This document shows, piece after piece, positions 5,758 through 5,853 of a DNA stretch of 5,853 bases. Positions within the stretch are counted from its first letter, which is position 1. Every line of letters starts with the position of its first letter. Under the pieces are notes generated by a model. It searched no databases. It saw only the letters and a list, made by a program, of their open reading frames with translations, and was not told the DNA's origin. The translations under genes were made by a program, and so were the position numbers. The DNA lies in NCBI GenBank assembly GCA_903877945.1, contig CAIRFY010000483.1, forward strand, positions 1 to 5,853. Direction: 5' to 3'. The DNA comes from an uncultured Oscillochloris sp. GTDB taxonomy: Bacteria > Chloroflexota > Chloroflexia > Chloroflexales > Chloroflexaceae.

Positions 5758-5770
5758 CAAACGGTTGTTG

Positions 5771-5798
5771 GCAATAGAGCAAAAAATCACCCTGTCAC
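5771..5798 (-). promoter_or_regulatory. Weak candidate promoter of the GHL10 gene
   Basis: On the minus strand GTGACA (5793-5798, one mismatch to TTGACA) is followed after 16 nt, including a run of six T, by TATTGC (5771-5776), a poor -10. It lies 26 nt upstream of the start codon in the only AT-rich part of this flank. It is a guess from consensus matching; the -10 match is weak. Confidence 0.25.
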
Positions 5799-5801
5799 AC
5801 A

Positions 5802-5830
5802 TGTCACGCTGAGCGAAGCGAAGCGTCCCG
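5802..5830. repeat. Short interspersed-type repeat upstream of the GHL10 gene
   Basis: This 29-bp stretch contains gcgaagcgaagcg (an internal 5-bp direct repeat) and the inverted ends acgct (5806-5810) and agcgt (5822-5826). On the minus strand it would translate to LRFAQRD, a peptide I recognise as a frequent false N-terminus in genomes carrying this kind of dispersed repeat. Copy number was not checked. Confidence 0.5.
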
Positions 5831-5853
5831 GTGAGCATCATCCTTGTCGGGAC

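Noticed and set aside
5746..5841. 32-codon N-terminal extension of the GHL10 protein
   Set aside because: It is read from the interspersed-type repeat (LRFAQRD) and places residues ahead of a standard signal peptide; the ATG at 5745 has a good ribosome-binding site.

Overview
The window carries five genes, all on the minus strand. Read in the direction of transcription (right to left) they are: an exported GHL10-type glycosidase-like protein (4282-5745), a stand-alone Hpt phosphotransfer protein (3771-4133), a family 1 beta-glucosidase (2275-3633), a glycosyltransferase of the MGDG synthase/UgtP type with an unusual C-terminal module (482-1993), and a small DUF3054 membrane protein (47-466). 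High GC, the mix of families (GHL10, DUF3054, MGDG-synthase-like transferase with a C-terminal 'IGSI..LQFLID' module) and G+C-rich octanucleotide arrays suggest a member of the Chloroflexota, perhaps a filamentous Chloroflexales relative. This assignment comes from family recognition only and is moderate to low in confidence.

Layout. The last two genes (transferase, DUF3054) are 15 nt apart, with the ribosome-binding site of the second directly after the stop of the first, so they form a two-gene operon. The three other gaps (281, 137 and 148 nt) and the stretch upstream of the first gene are each occupied by a different repeat. Array 1 (2071-2211) has 17 units of the 8-mer gaggcgac. Array 2 (3651-3770) has 13 perfect and two near-perfect units of cctcgcgt. 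A cluster of nested palindromes lies at 4188-4275, and a short interspersed-type repeat at 5802-5830. Array 2 fills nearly all the space between the Hpt stop codon and the beta-glucosidase ribosome-binding site.

Three start codons needed correction. Open frames run upstream into repeat DNA in front of the transferase (60 extra codons encoding array-1 peptide) and in front of the GHL10 protein (32 extra codons). For the beta-glucosidase a GTG three codons upstream lies inside the Shine-Dalgarno sequence. In each case the chosen ATG has a good ribosome-binding site and matches the family N-terminus.

How the genes may work together: the transferase and DUF3054 protein probably act at the membrane (glycolipid synthesis plus an integral membrane protein of unknown role). 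The beta-glucosidase is cytoplasmic and the GHL10 protein exported, so carbohydrate and envelope-glycan handling is a loose common theme. The Hpt protein is a phosphorelay shuttle whose kinase and regulator are not in the window. I see no RNA genes, CRISPR arrays, transposases or complete defence systems. The most unusual feature is the pair of related but distinct 8-bp tandem arrays in the leaders of two neighbouring genes.
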